From Phoenix dactylifera (lineage: Eukaryota > Streptophyta > Magnoliopsida > Arecales > Arecaceae), in assembly GCF_009389715.1 (NCBI RefSeq), contig NC_052400.1, positions 20,119,674 to 20,183,673 on the forward strand: DNA of 64,000 nt, read 5' to 3'. Numbering within the stretch: the first letter of the stretch is position 1; each line of letters starts with the position of its first letter. A program made the translations under genes and the position numbers. The notes beneath the pieces are model-generated. The model did not search any database, was not told where the DNA came from, and was given only the letters and a program-made list of their open reading frames with translations. Below are positions 59,346-64,000 of the stretch, one piece after another.

Positions 59346-62300
59346 TCCCCTTCCCCGTCCCTTCCCTCTTTCTTTCCCTCTCTCTCCCTCTCTTTCTCTC
59401 TCTCTCTTCAGTTCTACACTCTGGTTCGGACATTGGAGGGGCAGGGGATGGAAGGGAGAATATAAGCTAGTGGAATAACCATGGTTAGGTTAGGATGAAG
59501 GGTTAGATTAACTGGGGTTAGTAGATATGCGGATAAAAAAAAGTGGCGGCGTTTGGATTGGCAAGGCGGTGGAGAAGTGGAGGCGTACCGTTCCGGGGGC
59601 ATCGGGTGGGAGGAAGGGAGGCGGGACGGCACGAGATAACGGACGGAGGCAGTTTTGAAGGGGCATGAGGTGGTGGGACACGTGGAAGACGCAGAGCGCG
59701 GTGTCAGATATCCGCATGGCGAGGTGGTCCGTGGGAGCGCCAGTTCGAGGACACGTTCTCCCTTTGGCCGCCAGCTTTGGCGGGTGGGAGCCCGGGTCTG
59801 CTAAAACTATAAACCCATTTATATCTAAACGGGCTCGAACCCGAACCGAGTCGGCGGTACGCTTGGGTTCGTCCTGGTTGGCCACTGGCCTGTAGGATTT
59901 GACCATTATGCCCCGTCCAGGGATGGACATGTTCGATTTTAGTGCGCTTGTCGGCGGTGTCGCGGCACGCCGCAGTGCGAAGAGGGACCAAATATGTCTA
60001 TGTGGTGGCATTTGGTTTGCCGGCTTAAAGGATTTTTGGAGCAGTTATGATGAACTCTAGCCAATCACACGTGACTTGCCCCTTTATTTAACCTGATCCG
60101 GCAGGTTAGGAGATCTGGAATTCGATAATTACTGATGTGATACGGACTGTGGACTGACCCGTCGAAGCTTTTGGTGGCCCTACACACTGACGCCACTTCG
60201 CCTAGGCCCGTAGCTTAATAAGTAACAAAACCGAGGATGACCGCTGGAACATTTGTTATTGGCTCGAAGCTTGACTTATCTATTAATCTTATTTCACGAT
60301 GATGCTTATGAAAAGCAATGAGTAGGCACATAAAAATGCGACGAGTGACGCGAACTCAATGGGACGTAAAGGGATTTGAGGCCAGATATTGCTCCATCTG
60401 GACCGTCGCGTTGAAGTCCCACAGACTTTCAAGTGGCGGGGAGACACATCGGTGGCCGTTCCTTTCGGAGGATGCCACGTCGTAGTCAGTGGTGAGTCCC
60501 ACGACATTGAGTGCCATTCAATTTAAGGTAAGACGCGGCAGCTTTTGGCGGATCACGCCACGAATTTGGGTGACGATTGATGGAAATTTGGAACCCGGAA
60601 TCCACCCTGCCAAATTACGGTGATAAACGACCTCCACTCTGGACCGGCTGTTTCATCAGTACTGTGGGGGGTATCGATGGTGCCATCAAATCAGGATTCA
60701 ATTGCCTCCGACTCCATCCTAGTGTTCGTTCTTCATATGAGATGTTAATCGATAAGTAAACAAATCGATACAAAGACTTGCATGTCTAATATCTTCCTCA
60801 TCGACTTTTTCTTTGTTAGACTGAACGACATGCGTGACTAACTTTTCCTGTTGGTCCCGGGACTTGGTTTGGAAGAACTTTCGAGATCTGTCGTTAAAAG
60901 TCGAGCCGGTAGAGGCGCCCAAAGACCAGTAAATGTGTGGCTTACCTCTCGTTCCAACGGCTCGAATCAAGGGGACAACGAAATTAGTCGATCAAACGGC
61001 GATCATCCAGCATGGTGAGATGAAGGACAATTTGATAAACTCGTCAGGGACAAAAGGACGCGAGGCCATGCCCCCGGTAGTAGCCAAGCCGTAGCGAGAG
61101 CAAACGAGGACCACGTGAAGGGAGCACAGGAGCATCCCCATAGCACATGGGGTGCCATACCCCTTGCCCAACCGCTTCCGCACATATAACGAGAAAACAA
61201 AATATATATATATATATATATATATTATATAAAAGAGAATAAAAATCATCAATCCTGCCCGCCAACAAAAATCTAATGGGATGGGCACCTAGAATATCAT
61301 GTGGGTGGGGTGTGGCTCCTACGTCGTACAAAAAAATAAACAAAATTATAACAAAATTATAAATACCAAAAAAAATTGTTAATATTTTTTTATCAAAATT
61401 CCTTTATGTAGGGTCAAAATTCCTCTCTTTTTTAACGATCTTCCTCCTAAGAGTTAATAAAATTTAAAAAATGATATTTGTATAACTTTTTATATTTTAC
61501 GAAGTTAAAAAAAATTATCCATACTGATAAATATTATATTCTAAAAATTATATATTGATTTATCTAAAAATATATATTAACTTGCTAGATAATTAATTTG
61601 TCTAGTGTATATCATTTGGTAATTTACTGTGTAATGATAGAAAATATGTTCTGAAAATTATGTATTAATTTGTCTAAAAATGTGTATTAGATATTTATTG
61701 GTCTATATCAAATAAGCTTTCAACATGTATCAGAAAGCTGATCGGACATACAGTGTGTATTAGTAAATATGAGGTGTTAAAAATTGTATATTAATTTATT
61801 TAGAAATATATATTGAATTATTAGATTACTAATTTATTAAATATATCTTATCGTTTGTATAAATTTTATATTTTAAAAATTATGTATCAATTTATTTAGA
61901 TATATATTAATTTATTAAACAATTAATATGCTTGCCATTTATTATTGTGATGACAAAATATATAATTTAAAAATTAAAAAAATACTATATATGATTTTTT
62001 TTAATTATAAGACTCCTGATGATGAAGAAATTTTTTGTTTTTATTTTATTTAAAATGGGCGCAAAAGAAGACACGGAAAAAAAAATCATCTTTTGTTTTT
62101 TATTTTTTGTTGTCGTTTTGTTATCTTGTGCTCGGCCGATATGACTTTTGTTCGCCGTCCCCGGCCCCAAGCTATGAATGCAGGACGTACGGACTAATTA
62201 CACGTGGCGCTCGTATCACGAGATCCGCAGCGGGCTCAGTTCTGGCGGTACACGTGGCCCGCAATCTTGTCGCCTCTCAATGACACGCCCGCAGATACGT

Positions 62301-62599
62301 GACACCTCAGGCCCGCAGATGCCACCACGTGTTTGAAAGCCATGCGCTCGTACCTCTGGATTCCCGTGAACCTGACGCAGGTTTTATTATACCCATTATA
62401 TTATATATTACTATAAATATTTCTCGCTTTCAGGAGGCAGCTGTTGTTTTTTTTTTTGTTTTTACACCGGTGACCGTGCGAATCGCCTGTAAAAATATAA
62501 AAATGACACGGCTCCTCCAAATAAATTCTTGGAAGCAGCGAGCTAAATAGAATGCCATTCAGTTCTTTCTATAGATATATATAATCTAATAAAAAATAT
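59346..62599. other. Upstream flank of the CCCH gene and intergenic sequence
   Basis: It contains the promoter side of the CCCH gene, moderately GC-rich to about 60000. An AT-rich zone at 61340-62030 repeats words such as AAAATTATGTATTAATTT and ATATATTAATTTATT loosely and may be an old tandem expansion. No gene is supported. Confidence 0.4.
61200..61230 (+). repeat. TA microsatellite
   Basis: (AT)n of about 13 units. Confidence 0.9.
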
Positions 62600-62880
62600 A
62601 CTCATCCAAAAAATATGCACATCTGATTTTTAATTCAACCAATTACCATAACTGAATCTTTCTCAAAAAAAAAATACGATCTGCACCCAAAATATATCTC
62701 GCATAGTTAATACTCTTTTATGTAGCTTTAAGTTTGGCACTAACGACAGACGAATCAAAAATTTGCTGACTTTCAGCAGCCTCTGGTCTTCTAGTTTCTA
62801 ATGACAAACCGTATACTACTACTGTTCTCTCTCTCATCAATGCTGCCATCAAAGTTAATCTGAAAAAAAACTACAGATTA
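62600..62880 (-). mobile_element. LINE RNase H remnant (fragment D)
   Basis: Reading leftward, the start of a LINE-type RNase H domain is recognisable (FQINFDGSIDE near 62860-62825). It is followed by FDSSVVSAKLKA, then INYARYILGADRIF and a degenerate DSVMVIG. The order is that of plant LINE RNase H (VNFDGS, AEL.A, ARYIL, LEGDSATV). The frame is interrupted, and both ends are truncated. Confidence 0.65.
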
Positions 62881-64000
62881 GAGCTCCAAGAGACAAAAAA
62901 TAGGCTATGGGAGGAACATTTTAGCTAGTCAAAGTAAGTCTTCTTTGCTGTTTTCCTTGCTTTTTTTCTTTTTTTTTTTCTGCTGCAACGGACAATTCAT
63001 ATACGCATACATAAAAAAATATATAAATCAAAGAAGTAAATACCGTGAATTGTTTCCATTGTTTCGCCTAAGCTGAGGCCAAATGCTGTCAGCTTGTTCC
63101 CATCCGTAGGAACCGGTCAAATCCGACGGTCCATCCGATCGGCTGGTTAGAAATAAATGGGGTTACAGAGATGGGGGTCCGTGGGTTGGGCCCGGCGAAA
63201 ACTCAAAAGAAGGGGTGAGAGGCTGGTTAGGATGACAGGGGTGACCGCACCCGAACGGCACGTCATCCGGAGGACCCCGTCGGCTTAGCTGCTTGCCGGG
63301 GAGGCATGAGCAGTGTTACTTTCGAGCATAGTGTAGCAGCTGCTGGCTTCAATAAATGCCTTCTAGAGTCTTCTGCTACCGAATGCGTTACTTTCCACCG
63401 CTATAGTTCTTGAAATAGTTTATTTTTTTAATGTGAAAAAGAAAAAAAAAAAAGAAGGTGAGAAAAACCCCATCCGCATAGCAACATCCACTGGCCTCTC
63501 TGTTGGAGAATATTTGATACGGACAGATAAATTTTATTCATATCTTCTTCATCCGTGGAAGTATCCTACGTGTGAGTACGTCACATCAGCACCACCTAAG
63601 TATCCGGCAAACTAAATAGCGACCCTATCGAACAAATTGGTTAAGGATTTTTATCGAATTAGTTTATTAATTAGGTATCTCCCATTCGAAATAATTGAAA
63701 CCAATTTTGCTTAAACAGGTTTGCTGGTAGTGGTTGCCAGAGCTTCGATATCTCAGTTCTAAAGTAGAGCTGCAAGTGACTTAGGTCGGCCTGAGCCATG
63801 TGCGACGAGGGCTACATGGTAGCTCGATTATACTCGAAGGTGATTAGGCCACCGTGATCAACTGAATTCAAGGTGGCTCCAGCAATGTGAGAAAGGGACA
63901 TCTTCTGCTTTAGAATATTTGAGTAATGATAAGAAATAGAGTGATCTTTCAAGTTAAGCATATGTCTAGAGAGGCTAATGAGATCACGAATTAGGTGGCT
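62881..64000. other. Terminal intergenic region
   Basis: No gene is supported. The stretch 63740-64000 has a base composition like the LTRs at 51-52.5 kb and may be another LTR fragment cut by the window end. I found no decisive shared words. Confidence 0.35.

Noticed and set aside
58345-59470. Several long open frames on both strands across the CCCH zinc-finger gene
   Set aside because: They arise from the high GC content of the true gene. Only the minus-strand 404-residue frame has recognised domains.

Overview
This is a nuclear plant genome segment. It has intron-rich plant genes with canonical GT-AG junctions, several kilobases between genes, and many decayed retroelements. The gene set and the GC-rich first exons of some genes suggest a monocot. 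A palm-like genome is my best guess from overall character, but that is inference and not demonstrated.

Five host genes can be reconstructed in full. (1) Minus strand, 1049-3394: a three-exon KAE1/OSGEP-type tRNA threonylcarbamoyladenosine synthesis protein. (2) Plus strand, 9947-16788: a fourteen-exon plant ATP-dependent 6-phosphofructokinase of the PFK3-like class. (3) Plus strand, 25567-33775: a thirteen-exon malectin-like/LRR receptor kinase of the LRR-I type. (4) Minus strand, 40944-42315: a three-exon R2R3-MYB of the RAX/MYB36 subgroup. (5) Minus strand, 58131-59345: an intronless RR-TZF CCCH zinc-finger gene. A sixth locus, about 48452-48826, is a truncated, intron-containing fragment of a SYP7-type syntaxin gene.

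Mobile DNA fills much of the rest. The most unusual object is at 18871-24280: an endogenous pararetrovirus (Caulimoviridae, florendovirus-like). Its leader and movement-protein half reads rightward. Its protease/RT/RNase H and overlapping ORF2 half reads leftward. The whole is bracketed by direct copies of one short segment of about 107 bp. Two of the reading frames are still long and open, but the polyprotein is broken by stops and by the inversion.

Other repeats include a Harbinger-like MITE family in two copies (24818-25246 and 43627-44107), a compact non-autonomous LTR element with no coding capacity (50926-52568), tandem LTR-end remnants at 34.2-34.8 kb, four fragments of one plant LINE family (42.95-43.35, 45.0-48.35, 52.76-53.1 and 62.6-62.9 kb), two minisatellite-like arrays and many microsatellites.

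The host genes are unrelated in function: tRNA modification, glycolysis, receptor signalling, transcription, and mRNA regulation. This is the usual arrangement in a plant genome, and nothing suggests a gene cluster or operon. Exon coordinates were derived by hand from splice signals and protein continuity. No tRNA or rRNA gene was recognised.
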